This document shows positions 1 to 14,100 of a stretch of DNA of 64,000 nt, piece after piece (position 1 is the first letter of the stretch; each line of letters begins with the position of its first letter). The DNA is from Osmia lignaria lignaria (taxonomy: Eukaryota > Arthropoda > Insecta > Hymenoptera > Megachilidae). A program made the translations under genes and the position numbers. Location of the stretch: assembly GCF_051020975.1 (NCBI RefSeq), contig NC_135035.1, positions 1,426,001 through 1,490,000 of the forward strand, written 5' to 3'. The notes below the pieces were generated by a model that was not told where the DNA came from, did no database searches, and saw only the letters and a list, made by a program, of their open reading frames with translations.

Positions 1-500
1 CTACATTCGATATAATGTAATCTACTTATTCGTTCCCACAGATCAATGTACATATAATACCAATATCATTAGTACTATATCTACATTAGATATCTACATT
101 AGATATGTAATGTAGAATTAATAACAATATTATGATTACCATATCTAAATTTCATATAATGTAATATACTGATTCATTCCCACAGATCAAAGTACATTTA
201 ATAACAACATCATTCATACTCTCTCTACATCGGATATAATCTGATATACTGATTACTTCCCACAGATCAATGTACATTTAATAGCGATATCATTATTACT
301 ATATCTACATTACATCAAATGTAATGTACTGATTTCTTCCCACAGATCAAGATACCTATGTTTAGTGACATCATCATTAGTACTATATCTACATTCGATA
401 TAATGTAATATACTGATTCATTCGAACAGGTCAATGTACATTTAATAAGAATATCATTGGTACTATATCTACATTCGATATAATGTAATATATTGATTCA

Positions 501-508
501 TTCCCACA
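501..508 (-). promoter_or_regulatory. CSL/RBPJ-like 8-mer TGTGGGAA, example of a repeated motif
   Basis: On the minus strand the box TTCCCACA reads TGTGGGAA. This fits the YGTGRGAA consensus known for the CSL family (RBPJ, Su(H), Lag-1). It recurs in most family A and C monomers and in those family B monomers with TTCCCACAG, for example 41,703-41,710. It is absent where the box is GCCCACAG or ATCCCACAG and from 51-bp monomers. An 8-base match in a homogenised repeat is weak evidence of function. Confidence 0.3.
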
Positions 509-517
509 GATCAATGT

Positions 518-597
518 ACATTTAGTAACAATATCATTAGTACTATATCTACATTCGATATAATGTGATATACTTATTCGTTCCCACAGATCAATGT
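518..597. repeat. Representative 80-bp monomer (family A)
   Basis: Read from one ACATTTA to the next. In order it contains ACATTTAGTAACAATATC, ATTAGTACTATATCTAC, ATTCGATATAATG, a spacer, TTCCCACAGATC and AATGT. This is the modal length across the window. Because 80 is not a multiple of three, successive monomers shift reading frame. Confidence 0.9.
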
Positions 598-602
598 ACA
601 TT
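593..602. repeat. Perfect 10-bp palindrome AATGTACATT at monomer junction
   Basis: Example of a palindrome found at most monomer junctions in all families. The neighbouring words TAGTACTA (8-bp palindrome) and ACATTA-GATA-TAATGT (for example 41,510-41,525, 6-bp arms) give the monomer three dyads built largely from the words ACATT and AATGT. Whether they bind a protein or extrude is not shown by the sequence. Confidence 0.85.
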
Positions 603-648
603 TAATAACAATATCATTAGTACTATATCTACATTAGATATGTAATGT
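598..648. repeat. Representative 51-bp short monomer (family A)
   Basis: It begins like the preceding 80-bp monomer but goes from GATAT directly to GTAATGT, missing 29 bp. The missing part holds the ATATACTG region and the entire TTCCCACAGATC box. In full monomers two AATGTA words lie 31 bp apart around the missing part. Similar short monomers recur dozens of times in 1-17,940 and a few times in 17,941-24,220. Confidence 0.88.
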
Positions 649-1035
649 TCATTGAATAACAATATCATTATTACCAGATCTACATTAGATATTATGTAAT
701 ATACAGATTCCTTCCCACAGATCAATGTACATTTATTACCAATATCATTAGTACTATATCTACATTAGTTATGTAATGTTCATTTTATAACAATATCATT
801 ATTACCATATCTACATTAGATATTATGTAATATACTGATTCCTTCCCACAGATCAATGTACATTTGATAACAATATCATTAGTACTATATCTACATTCGA
901 TATAATGTAATATACTTATTCGCTCACACAGAGCAATGTACATATAATACCAATATCATTCGTCCAATATCTACATTAGATATGTAATGTACATTTAATA
1001 ACAATATCATTATTACCATATCTACATTAGATATT

Positions 1036-4000
1036 ATGTAATATACTGATTCCTTCCCACAGATCAATGTACATTTGATAATAATATCATTAGTACTATA
1101 TCAGCATTCGATATAATGTAATATACTGATTCATTCCCACAGATCAATGTACATTTAATAACAATGTCATTAGTACTATTCCTACATTAGATATGTAATG
1201 TACATTTAATAACAATATCATTATTACCATATCCACATTAGATATAATGTAATATACTGCTTCCTTCCCACAGATCAATGTACATTTAATAAAAATATCA
1301 TCGGTACTATATCTACATTCGACATAATGTAATATACTGATTCATTCCGAAAGATCAATGTACATTTAATCACTATATCATTAGTACTATATCTACATTC
1401 GATATGATGTAATACACTGATTCATTCCCACAGATCAGTGTACATTTAATACCAATATCATTAGTATTATATCCACATTAGATATGTAATGTTCATTTAA
1501 TGACAATATCATTATTACTATATCTACAATCGATATAATGTAATATACGGATTCATTTCCACAGATCAGTGTACATTTAATACCAAGATCATTAGTACTA
1601 TATCTACATTAGACATGTAATGTTCATTTAATAACAATATCATTATTACCATATCTACATTAGATATAATGTAATATACTGATTCCTTCCCACAGATCAA
1701 TGTACATTTAATAGTGATATCATTATTACTATATCTACATTACATCAAATGTAATGTACTGATTTCTTCCCACAGATCAAGATACCTATGTTTAGTGACA
1801 ACATCATTAGTACTATATCTACATTCGATATAATGTAATATACTGATTCATTCCCACAGATCAATGTACATTTAATAACAATATCATTAGTACTATATCT
1901 ACATTAGATATGTAATGTTCATTTAATAACAATATCATTATTACCATATCTTCATTACATATTATGTAATATACTGATTCCTTCCCACAGATCAATGTAC
2001 ATTTAATCACAATATCATTATTACTATATCTACAGTAGATATATTGTCATAGTCAGATTCATTCCCACAGATCGAAGTACATTTATTCACAATATCATTA
2101 TACTATATCTACATTAGATATGTAATGTACATTTAATAGCAATATCATTATTACCATATCTACATTGGATATTATGTAATATACTGATTCCTTCCCACAG
2201 ATCAATGTACATTTGATGACAATATCATTAGTACTATATCCACATTCGATATAATGTAATATACTTATTCGCTCCCACAGATCAATGTACATATAATACC
2301 AATATCATTAATCCAATTTCTACATTAGATATGCAATGTACATTTAATAACAATATCATTATTACCATATCTACATTAGATATAATGTAATATACTGATT
2401 CATTCCCACAGATCAATGTACATATAATCCCAATACCATTGGTACTATATCTACATTAAATATGTAATGTAGATTTAATAACAATATCATTATTACTATA
2501 TCTACAATAGATATAATGTCCTGTACAGATTCATTCCAACTGATCAATGTACATTTAATAACAATATCATTGGTACTATATCTACATTCGATATGTAATG
2601 TACATTTAATAACAATATCATTATTACCATAACTACATTAGATATAATGTAATATATTGATTCATTCCCACAGATCAATGTACATTTAATCACAATATCA
2701 TTATTACTATATCTACAGTAGATATAATGTCATATTCAGATTCATTCCCACAGATCAAAGTACATTTAATCACAATATCATAAGTACTATATCTACATTA
2801 GATATGCAATGTTCATTTAGTAACAATATCATTATTACCATAACTACATTAGATATAATGTAATATATTGATTCCTTCCGACAGATCAATGAACATTTAA
2901 TAACAATATCATTGGTACTATATCTACATTCGATATGTAATGTACATTTAATAACAATATCCGTATTACCATATTTACATTAGATATAATGTAATATACT
3001 GATTCATTCCCACAGATCAATGTACATTTAATAACAACATCATACACACTATATCTACACTGGATATAATGTAATATACTGATTACTTCCCACAGATCAG
3101 TGTACATATAATAGGAATATCTCTATTACTATATCTACATCGGTTATAATGAAATATAGTGATTACTTCCCACAGATCAATGTACATTTAATAACAATAT
3201 CATTAGTACTTTATCTACATTAGATATAATGTAATATACTAATACCTTCCCACAGATAAATGTACATTTTAATAACAACATCAATCATACTATATCTACA
3301 TCGGTTATAATGTAATATAGTGATTACTTCCCACAGATCGTTGTACATTTAATAACAATATCATTAGGACTATATAAACATTACATATAATGTAATATAC
3401 TGATTCCTTCCCACAGATTAATGTACATTTTAATAACAACATCAATCATACTATATCTACATCGGTTATAACGTAATATACTGCTTCCTTCGCACAGATC
3501 AATGTACATGTAAGAACAATATCATTAGTACAATATCTACATTACATATAATGTAATATACTGATTCCTTCTCACAGATCAATGTACATTTAATAACAAT
3601 ATCATTATTTCCATATCTACATTAGATATAATGTAATATACTGATTCATTCCCATAGATCAATGTACATTTAATAACAATATCATTAGTACTATACCTAC
3701 ATTAAATATGTAATGTAGATTTAATAACAATATCATTATTACTATATCTACAATAGATATAATGTCCGGTACAGATTCATTCCAACAGATCAATGTACAT
3801 TTAGTAACAATATCATTAGTACTATATCTACATTCGATATAATGTAATCTACTTATTCGTTCCCACAGATCAATGTACATATAATACCAATATCATAAGT
3901 ACTATATCTGCATTAGATATGTAATGTACATTTAATACCAATATCATTAGTAGTATATCTACATTAGATATGTAATGTACGTTTAATAACAATATCATTA

Positions 4001-4336
4001 TTACCATATCCACATTAGATATAAGGTAATCTACTGATTACTACACACAGATCAGTGTACAATTAATAACAATGTCATTAGTACTACATCTACATTCGAT
4101 ATTATTTAATATACTGATTTATTCCCACAGATCAATGTACATTTAATAACAATATCATTATTACCATATCTACATTAGATATTATGTAATATACTGATTC
4201 CTTCCCACAGATCAATGTACATTTAATACCAATATCATTAGTACTATACCTACATTAGATATGTAATGTACAATTAATAACAATATTATTATTACCATAT
4301 CTACATTAGATATAATGTAATATACTGATTCCTTCC
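1036..4336. repeat. Irregular family A monomers without a clear higher-order unit
   Basis: Family A monomers continue, but I could not fit a single tandem period. Patches are copied elsewhere. About 2,886-3,230 matches about 8,633-8,980 at offset 5,747 (landmark ATAATAGGAATATCTC). About 3,250-3,600 resembles about 6,230-6,430, with landmark CGCACAGATCAATGTACATG at 3,491 and 6,327. About 3,890-4,060 resembles about 10,790-10,970 (landmark GATATAAGGTAATCT). This is the expected appearance of older, partly scrambled satellite. Confidence 0.75.
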
Positions 4337-7229
4337 CACAGATCAATGTACATTTAATAACAACATCATTCATACTCTCTCTACATCGGATATAATCTGA
4401 TATACTGATTACTTCCCACAGATCAATGTACATTTAATAGCGATACCATTATTACTATATCTACATTACATCAAATGTAATGTACTGATTTCTTCCCACA
4501 GATCAAGATACCTATGTTTAGTGACATCATCATTAGTACTATATCTACATTCGATATAATGTAATATACTGATTCATTCGAACAGGTCAATGTACATTTA
4601 ATAAGAATATCATTGGTACTATATCTACATTCGATATAATGTAATATATTGATTCTTTCCCACAGATCAATGTACATTTAGTAACAATATCATTAGTACT
4701 ATATCTACATTCGATATAATGTGATATACTTATTCGTTCCCACAGATCAATGTACATTTAATAACAATATCATTAGTACTATATCTACATTAGATATGTA
4801 ATGTTCATTTAATAACAATATCATTATTACCAGATCTACATTAGATATTATGTAATATACAGATTCCTTCCCACAGATCAATGTACATTTATTACCAATA
4901 TCATTAGTACTATATCTACATTAGTTATGTAATGTTCATTTTATAACAATATCATTATTACCATATCTACATTAGATATTATGTAATATACTGATTCCCT
5001 CCCAATGATCAATGTACATTTAATAACTATATCATTATTACCATATCTACATTAGATATTATGTAATATACTGATTCCTTCCCACAGATCAATGTACATT
5101 TGATAACAATATCATTAGTACTATATCTACATTCGATATAATGTAATATACTTATTCGCTCACACAGAGCAATGTACATATAATACCAATATCATTCGTC
5201 CAATATCTACATTAGATATGTAATGTACATTTAATAACAATATCATTATTACCATATCTACATTAGATATATTGTAATATACGGATTCATTCCCACAGAT
5301 CAATGTACATTTAATCACAATATCATTATTACTATATCTACGGTAGATATAATGTCATATTCAGATTCATTCCCACAGATCAAAGTACATTTAATCACAA
5401 TATCATTAGTACTATATCTACATTAGATATGCAATGTTCATTTAGTAACAATATCATTATTACCATAACTACATTAGATATAATGTAATATATTGCTTCC
5501 TTCCGACAGATCAATGAACATTTAATAACAATATCATTGGTACTATATCTACATTCGATATGTAATGTACATTTAATAACAATATCCGTATTACCATATT
5601 TACATTAGATATAATGTAATATACTGATTCATTCCCACAGATCAATGTACATTTAATAACAACATCATACACACTATATCTACACTGGATATAATGTAAT
5701 ATACTGATTACTTCCCACAGATAAATGTACATTTTAATAACAATATCATTAGGACTATATAAACATTACATATAATGTAATATACTGATTCCTTCCCACA
5801 GATAAATGTACATTTTAATAACAATATCATTAGTAGTATATGTACATTCGATATAATGTAATATACTGACTCATTCCCACAGATCAATGTACATTTAATT
5901 ACAATATCATTATAACTATATCTACATTAGATATAATGTGATATACTGATTCATTCCCACTGATCAATGTACATTATTAACAATATCATTATTACCATAT
6001 CTACATTAGATATAATGTCATATACTGATTGCTACCCACAGATCAATGTACATTTAATAACAATATCATTAGCACCATTTGTACATTCCATATAATGTGA
6101 TATACTGATTCATTCCCACAGATCAATGTACATTTAATAACAATATCATTGGTACTATATCTACATTAGATATGTAATGTACATTTAATAACAATATCAT
6201 TAGTACTATATCTACATTAGATATAATGTAATATACTGACACCTTCCCACAGATAAATGTACATTTTAATAACAACATCAATCATACTATATCTACATCG
6301 GTTATAACGTAATATACTGCTTCCTTCGCACAGATCAATGTACATGTAAGAACAATATCATTAGTACAATATCTACATTACATATAATGTAATATACTGA
6401 TTCCTTCTCACAGATCAATGTACATTTAATAACAATATCATTATTACCATATCTACATTGGATATAATGTTATATACTGATTCATTCCCACAGATCAATG
6501 TACATTTAATACCAATATCATTAGTACTATACCTATATTTTATATGTAATGTAGATTGAATAACAATATCATTATTACCATATCTACATTAGATATAATG
6601 TAATATACCGATTCCTTCCCACAGATCAATGTACATTTAATACCAATATCATTAGTACTATATCTACATTCGCTATAATGTAATATACTGATTCCTTCCC
6701 ACAGATCAATGTACATTTAACAACAATACAATTAGTACTATACCTACATTAAATTTGTAATGTACATTTAATAACAATATTATTATTACCATATCTACAT
6801 TAGATATAATGTAATATACTGATTCATTCCCACAGATCAATGTACATTTAATACCAATATCATTAGTGCTATACCTACATTATATATGTAATGTAGATTT
6901 AATAACAATATCATTATTACCATATCTACATTAGATATAATGTAATATACCGATTCATTCCCACAGATCAATGTACATTTAATAACAGTATCATTAGTAC
7001 TATACCTACATTAGATATGTAATGTAGATTTAATAACAATATCATTATTGCCATATCTACATTAGATAGAGTGCAATATACGGATACGTTCCCACAGATC
7101 AATGTTCATTTAATAACAATATCATTGATATTATGTCTACATTCCATATGTAGTGTACATTTAACAACAAAATCGTTATTACCATATCTACATACGATAA
7201 AGTGTAATATACTGATTCCTTCCCACAGA

Positions 7230-8430
7230 TCAATGGACATTTAATAACAATATCATTAGTACTATACCAACATTAAATATGTAACGTAGATTTAATAACA
7301 ATATCATTATTACCATGTCTACATTAGATATAATGTAATATACTGATTCCTTCCCACAGATCAATGTACATTTAATAACAGTATCATTATTTCTATATCT
7401 ACACTAGATATAATGTCATATACAGATTCATTCCAACAGATCAATTTACATTTAATCACAATATCGTTAGTACTATATCTACATTAAGTATGAAATGTAG
7501 ATTTAATAACAATATGTTTATTACCATATCTACATTAGATATAATGTAATATGCTGATTCCTTCCCACAGATCAATGTACATTTCATACCAATATCATTA
7601 GTACTATATCTACATTAGATATGTAATGTACAATTAATAACAATATTATTATTATCATATCAACATTAGATATAATGTAATATACTGATTACTACCGACA
7701 GATCAATGTAAATTTAATAACAATATCATTAACACATATCTACATTCGATATAACGTAATATACTGATTCATTCCCGCAGATCAATGTACATTTAATAAC
7801 AATAACATTATTACTATATGTACAATATATATAATGTCATGTACAGATTCATTCAAACAGATCAATGTACATTTAATCACAATATCATTAGTACTATATC
7901 TACATTCGATATAATGTAATATACTGATTCATTCCCACAGATCAATGTACATTTAACAACAATATCATTTTTACTATTTGTACAGTAGATATAATGTCAT
8001 ATTCAGATTCATTCCCGCAGATCAAAGTACATTTAATAACAATATCATTAGTACTACATCTACATTCCATATAATGTAATATACTGATTCCTTCCCACAG
8101 ATCAATGTACATTTGATAGCAATATCATTATTACTACATCCACATTAGATATGTAATGTACATTTAATATGAATATCATTGGTACTATATCTACATTCGA
8201 TATAATGTAATATACTGATACCTTCCCACAGATCAATGTACATTTAATAACAATATCATTGGTACCATATCTACATTCGATACAATGTAACATAATGATT
8301 CATTCCCACAGATCAATCTACATTTAATAACAATATCATTATTACCATCTCTACATTAGATATAATGTCATTTACAGATTCATTCCCACAGATCAATGTA
8401 CATTTAATACCAATATCATTAGTACTATGT
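7230..8430. repeat. Internal 1.2-kb family A duplication, left copy
   Basis: Landmark ACTATACCAACATTAAATATG at 7,261 recurs at 9,035, an offset of 1,774. Homology continues until about 8,430, where ACTATGTCTACATTAG here corresponds to ACTATATCTACGTCAG near 10,204. The copies are separated by about 570 bp of other family A monomers (8,431-9,003). Both 6,777-bp units carry this pair, so it predates the larger duplication. Confidence 0.83.
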
Positions 8431-9003
8431 CTACATTAGATATAATGTCATTTATACATTCATTCCCACAGAACAATGTACATTTAATAACAATATCATT
8501 AGCACTATATCTACATGCGATATAATGTAATATACTGATTCATTCCCACAGATCAATGTACATTTAATCACAATATCATTATTACCATAACCACATTAGA
8601 TATAATGTAATATATTGATTCCTTCCCACAGATCAATGAACATTTAATAACAATATCATTGGTACTATATCTACATTCGATATGTAATGTACATTTAATA
8701 ACAATATCCGTATTACCATATTTACATTAGATATAATGTAATATACTGATTCATTCCCACAGATCAATGTACATTTAATAACAACATCATACACACTATA
8801 TCTACACTGGATATAATGTAATATACTGATTACTTCCCACAGATCAGTGTACATATAATAGGAATATCTCTATTACTATATCTACATCGGTTATAATGAA
8901 ATATAGTGATTACTTCCCACAGATCAATGTACATTTAATAACAATATCATTAGTACTTTATCTACATTAGATATAATGTAATATACTGATTCCTTCCCAC
9001 AGA

Positions 9004-10204
9004 TCAATGTACATCTAATAACAATATCATTAGTACTATACCAACATTAAATATGTAACGTAGATTTAATAACAATATCATTATTACCATGTCTACATTA
9101 GATATAATGTAATATACTGATTCCTTCCCACAGATCAATGTACATTTAATAACAGTATCATTATTTCTATATCTACACTAGATATAATGTCATATACAGA
9201 TTCATTCCAACAGATCAATTTACATTTAATCACAATATCGTTAGTACTATATCTACATTAAGTATGAAATGTAGATTTAATAACAATATGTTTATTACCA
9301 TATCTACATTAGATATAATGTAATATGCTGATTCCTTCCCACAGATCAATGTACATTTCATACCAATATCATTAGTACTATATCTACATTAGATATGTAA
9401 TGCACAATTAATAACAATATTATTATTATCATATCAACATTAGATATAATGTAATATACTGATTACTACCGACAGATCAATGTAAATTTAATAACAATAT
9501 CATTAACACATATCTACATTCGATATAACGTAATATACTGATTCATTCCCGCAGATCAATGTACATTTAATAACAATAACATTATTACTATATGTACAAT
9601 ATATATAATGTCATGTACAGATTCATTCAAACAGATCAATGTACATTTAATCACAATATCATTAGTACTATATCTACATTCGATATAATGTAATATACTG
9701 ATTCATTCCCACAGATCAATGTACATTTAACAACAATATCATTTTTACTATTTGTACAGTAGATATAATGTCATATTCAGATTCATTCCCGCAGATCAAA
9801 GTACATTTAATAACAATATCATTAGTACTACATCTACATTCGATATAATGTAATATACTGATTCCTTCCCACAGATCAATGTACATTTGATAGCAATATC
9901 ATTATTACTACATCCACATTAGATATGTAATGTACATTTAATATGAATATCATTGGTACTATATCTACATTCGATATAATGTAATATACTGATACCTTCC
10001 CACAGATCAATGTACATTTAATAACAATATCATTGGTACCATATCTACATTCGATACAATGTAACATAATGATTCATTCCCACAGATCAATCTACATTTA
10101 ATAACAATATCATTATTACCATCTCTGCATTAGATATAATGTCATTTACAGATTCATTCCCACAGATCAATGTACATTTAATACCAATATCATTAGTACT
10201 ATAT
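9004..10204. repeat. Internal 1.2-kb family A duplication, right copy
   Basis: This is the partner of 7,230-8,430. It is near-identical in the sampled stretches. Examples of differences are GATATGTAATGCAC here (about 9,400) against GATATGTAATGTAC (about 7,625), and CTCTGCATTAG near 10,130 against CTCTACATTAG near 8,350. Confidence 0.83.
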
Positions 10205-11113
10205 CTACGTCAGATATGTAATGTACAATTAATAGCAATATTATTATTACCATATCTACATTAGATATAATGTAATATACTGATTCATTCCCATAGATCA
10301 ATGTACATTTAATAACAATATCATTAGTACTATACCTACATTAAATATGTAATGTAGATTTAATAACAATATCATTATTACTATATCTACAATAGATATA
10401 ATGTCCTGTACAGATTCATTCCAACAGATCAATGTACATTTAATCACAATATCATTAGTACTATATCTACATTCGATATAATGTAATCTACTTATTCGTT
10501 CCCACAGATCAATGTACATATAATACCAATATCATTAGTACTATATCTACATTAGATATCTACATTAGATATGTAATGTAGAATTAATAACAATATTATG
10601 ATTACTATATCTAAATTTCATATAATGTAATATACAGATTCATTCCCACAGATCAAAGTACATTTAATCACAATATCATTAGTACTATATCTGCATTACA
10701 TATGTAATGTTCATTTAATATCATTATTACCATATCTACATTAGATACTATGTAATATACTCATTCCTTCCCATAGATCAATGTACATTTAATAACAATA
10801 TCATTAGTACTATATCTGCATTAGATATGTAATGTACATTTAATACCAATATCATTAGTAGTATGTCTACATTAGATATGTAATGTACGTTTAATAACAA
10901 TATCATTATTACCATATCCACATTAGATATAAGGTAATCTTCTGATTACTACACACAGATCAGTGTACATTTAATAAGTATATCATTGGTACTATATCTA
11001 CATTCGATATAATGTAATATATTGATTCATTCCCACAGATCAATGTACATTTAGTAACAATATCATTAGTACTATATCTACATTCGATATAATGTGATAT
11101 ACTTATTCGTTCC

Positions 11114-14100
11114 CACAGATCAATGTACATTTAATAACAACATCATTCATACTCTCTCTACATCGGATATAATCTGATATACTGATTACTTCCCACAGAT
11201 CAATGTACATTTAATAGCGATATCATTATTACTATATCTACATTACATCAAATGTAATGTACTGATTTCTTCCCACAGATCAAGATACCTATGTTTAGTG
11301 ACATCATCATTAGTACTATATCTACATTCGATATAATGTAATATACTGATTCATTCGAACAGGTCAATGTACATTTAATAAGAATATCATTGGTACTATA
11401 TCTACATTCGATATAATGTAATATATTGATTCTTTCCCACAGATCAATGTACATTTAGTAACAATATCATTAGTACTATATCTACATTCGATATAATGTG
11501 ATATACTTATTCGTTCCCACAGATCAATGTACATTTAATAACAATATCATTAGTACTATATCTACATTAGATATGTAATGTTCATTTAATAACAATATCA
11601 TTATTACCAGATCTACATTAGATATTATGTAATATACAGATTCCTTCCCACAGATCAATGTACATTTATTACCAATATCATTAGTACTATATCTACATTA
11701 GTTATGTAATGTTCATTTTATAACAATATCATTATTACCATATCTACATTAGATATTATGTAATATACTGATTCCCTCCCAATGATCAATGTACATTTAA
11801 TAACTATATCATTATTACCATATCTACATTAGATATTATGTAATATACTGATTCCTTCCCACAGATCAATGTACATTTGATAACAATATCATTAGTACTA
11901 TATCTACATTCGATATAATGTAATATACTTATTCGCTCACACAGAGCAATGTACATATAATACCAATATCATTCGTCCAATATCTACATTAGATATGTAA
12001 TGTACATTTAATAACAATATCATTATTACCATATCTACATTAGATATATTGTAATATACGGATTCATTCCCACAGATCAATGTACATTTAATCACAATAT
12101 CATTATTACTATATCTACGGTAGATATAATGTCATATTCAGATTCATTCCCACAGATCAAAGTACATTTAATCACAATATCATTAGTACTATATCTACAT
12201 TAGATATGCAATGTTCATTTAGTAACAATATCATTATTACCATAACTACATTAGATATAATGTAATATATTGCTTCCTTCCGACAGATCAATGAACATTT
12301 AATAACAATATCATTGGTACTATATCTACATTCGATATGTAATGTACATTTAATAACAATATCCGTATTACCATATTTACATTAGATATAATGTAATATA
12401 CTGATTCATTCCCACAGATCAATGTACATTTAATAACAACATCATACACACTATATCTACACTGGATATAATGTAATATACTGATTACTTCCCACAGATA
12501 AATGTACATTTTAATAACAATATCATTAGGACTATATAAACATTACATATAATGTAATATACTGATTCCTTCCCACAGATAAATGTACATTTTAATAACA
12601 ATATCATTAGTAGTATATGTACATTCGATATAATGTAATATACTGACTCATTCCCACAGATCAATGTACATTTAATTACAATATCATTATAACTATATCT
12701 ACATTAGATATAATGTGATATACTGATTCATTCCCACTGATCAATGTACATTATTAACAATATCATTATTACCATATCTACATTAGATATAATGTCATAT
12801 ACTGATTGCTACCCACAGATCAATGTACATTTAATAACAATATCATTAGCACCATTTGTACATTCCATATAATGTGATATACTGATTCATTCCCACAGAT
12901 CAATGTACATTTAATAACAATATCATTGGTACTATATCTACATTAGATATGTAATGTACATTTAATAACAATATCATTAGTACTATATCTACATTAGATA
13001 TAATGTAATATACTGACACCTTCCCACAGATAAATGTACATTTTAATAACAACATCAATCATACTATATCTACATCGGTTATAACGTAATATACTGCTTC
13101 CTTCGCACAGATCAATGTACATGTAAGAACAATATCATTAGTACAATATCTACATTACATATAATGTAATATACTGATTCCTTCTCACAGATCAATGTAC
13201 ATTTAATAACAATATCATTATTACCATATCTACATTGGATATAATGTTATATACTGATTCATTCCCACAGATCAATGTACATTTAATACCAATATCATTA
13301 GTACTATACCTATATTTTATATGTAATGTAGATTGAATAACAATATCATTATTACCATATCTACATTAGATATAATGTAATATACCGATTCCTTCCCACA
13401 GATCAATGTACATTTAATACCAATATCATTAGTACTATATCTACATTCGCTATAATGTAATATACTGATTCCTTCCCACAGATCAATGTACATTTAACAA
13501 CAATACAATTAGTACTATACCTACATTAAATTTGTAATGTACATTTAATAACAATATTATTATTACCATATCTACATTAGATATAATGTAATATACTGAT
13601 TCATTCCCACAGATCAATGTACATTTAATACCAATATCATTAGTGCTATACCTACATTATATATGTAATGTAGATTTAATAACAATATCATTATTACCAT
13701 ATCTACATTAGATATAATGTAATATACCGATTCATTCCCACAGATCAATGTACATTTAATAACAGTATCATTAGTACTATACCTACATTAGATATGTAAT
13801 GTAGATTTAATAACAATATCATTATTGCCATATCTACATTAGATAGAGTGCAATATACGGATACGTTCCCACAGATCAATGTTCATTTAATAACAATATC
13901 ATTGATATTATGTCTACATTCCATATGTAGTGTACATTTAACAACAAAATCGTTATTACCATATCTACATACGATAAAGTGTAATATACTGATTCCTTCC
14001 CACAGATCAATGGACATTTAATAACAATATCATTAGTACTATACCAACATTAAATATGTAACGTAGATTTAATAACAATATCATTATTACCATGTCTACA

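Larger units (their letters stand above)
181..1035. repeat. Family A segment present three times in the window
   Basis: This stretch matches 4,337 onward at an offset of 4,156, and again at 11,114 onward. Shared rare landmarks are CATACTCTCTCTACATCGG, GATACCTATGTTTAGTGACATC and CGCTCACACAGAGC. The offset changes to 4,236 by the CGCTCACACAGAGC landmark (921 against 5,157). The later copies therefore carry exactly one extra 80-bp monomer, around 5,000-5,080. Homology ends near 1,035, where TATTATG here is replaced by TATATTG in the copy. Confidence 0.85.
4337..11113. repeat. 6,777-bp family A unit, copy 1
   Basis: Landmarks at 4,497, 5,511, 8,102, 8,633, 9,876 and 10,298 all recur 6,777 bases later. 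The repeat is directly tandem: the next copy begins where this one ends, at CACAGATCAATGTACATTTA preceding CATACTCTCTC. Most sampled stretches are identical to copy 2. Two differences seen are CGATACC here (about 4,448) against CGATATC, and AATATCATTATT (about 10,720) against AATAACATTATT. The phase of the unit start is arbitrary to within about one monomer. Confidence 0.88.

Noticed and set aside
501..512. Spliceosomal 3' splice sites (pyrimidines followed by CAG in CTTCCCACAG)
   Set aside because: The pyrimidine stretch is short, the word recurs in most monomers, and there is no coding context or matching donor pattern to support introns.
518..597. CENP-B box
   Set aside because: ATTCGATATAATG shares TTCGNNNNA with the known consensus NTTCGNNNNANNCGGGN, but the CGGG part is missing in every monomer inspected.
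593..602. Palindromes as transposon ends or attachment sites
   Set aside because: AATGTACATT occurs at most monomer junctions in the window. It is part of the monomer and marks no insertion boundary.
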